Positions 50,772-50,928 of a DNA stretch of 50,928 nt are shown here, piece by piece. Source of the stretch: Litorilinea aerophila (GTDB lineage: Bacteria; Chloroflexota; Anaerolineae; Caldilineales; Caldilineaceae). The stretch spans positions 1-50,928 of the forward strand of contig CAMDEX010000012.1 of NCBI GenBank assembly GCA_945897075.1. The letters run 5' to 3'. The position numbers were made by a program, and so were the translations under genes. Numbering within the stretch: position 1 is the stretch's first letter; every line of letters begins with the position of its first letter. Below the pieces are notes generated by a model. The model saw only the letters and a list, made by a program, of their open reading frames with translations. It did no database searches and was not told where the DNA came from.

Positions 50772-50928
50772 GTAGGGGCGCTGCTTGCTGCGCCCGCTCT
50801 GTATCGGATACCGTCAACCGATAAAACTGTAGGGGTGCTGCTTGCTGCGCCCGCTCTGTATCGGATATCGTCAACCGATAAAACTGTAGGGGTGCTGCTT
50901 GCTGCGCCCGCTCTGTATCGGATACCGT
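50772..50928. repeat. 57-bp tandem repeat running off the window
   Basis: Three units start at 50772, 50829 and 50886 (the last is cut by the window edge), each beginning GTAGGGG(C/T)GCTGCTTGC and containing CTGTATCGGATA and CAACCGATAAAACT. Units differ at two positions. GGGCG...CGCCC inside each can form a hairpin. Confidence 0.92.

Noticed and set aside
50772-50928. Possible CRISPR array or attachment site
   Set aside because: The 57-base units are contiguous with no unique spacers, and no integrase is near.

Overview
The window looks like a GC-rich chromosomal segment of a Chloroflexota bacterium (Anaerolineae/Caldilineae-like). This is inferred from the lipoproteins that carry Ala/Pro- or Thr/Pro-rich linkers straight after the lipobox cysteine, a Rex-type redox regulator, a ClpC, a bacterial eRF1-like (baeRF) protein and gram-positive-style promoters. 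No rRNA, tRNA or CRISPR array was seen.

Layout. 1-2.5 kb (minus strand): a likely operon of a YkvA-like (DUF1232) membrane protein, an alpha/beta hydrolase, two related antitoxin-like proteins and a MerR-like regulator cut by the window edge. 2.6-4.2 kb: a protein with an XPB/Ssl2-like helicase-associated domain. 4.65-8.6 kb: a peptide/nickel-type ABC importer (binding protein and two permeases, no ATPase) closed by a strong hairpin. 8.7-13.5 kb: a PhyH-type dioxygenase, a small ORF downstream of a consensus promoter with operator-like repeats, an XRE regulator, a four-carbon acid sugar kinase, a DegT-type aminotransferase and a DUF2087 protein. 13.7-17.0 kb: a lipoprotein with two nearly identical amino-acid-binding domains in tandem, an unknown small protein and a ZnuA-like metal-binding lipoprotein.

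17-36.6 kb is rich in DNA-processing and defence-type genes: a PLD-SNF2 helicase, a class II Fic protein, a 1744-residue Eco57I-type methyltransferase whose specificity region is strikingly AT-rich, an MrfA-like helicase carrying an HNH module and three in-frame repeat insertions, a c-type cytochrome lipoprotein, NurA, an RraA-like protein, a short FtsK-like translocase and a HigBA-type toxin-antitoxin pair. 36.7-50.9 kb returns to household functions: ClpC, baeRF protein, a hybrid histidine kinase, a PLP enzyme of the VC1184 cysteine-desulfurase-like group, SppA, a stand-alone CBM48 protein, a cysteine-rich protein of unknown role and Rex.

The most unusual feature is the density of short palindromic and minisatellite repeats of several families. 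They sit exactly at gene 3' ends and contain the stop codon of at least eleven genes, and two families have entered a helicase ORF without breaking its frame. The best candidates for something undescribed are the PLD-helicase/Fic/methyltransferase/HNH-helicase locus and this stop-codon-associated repeat system.
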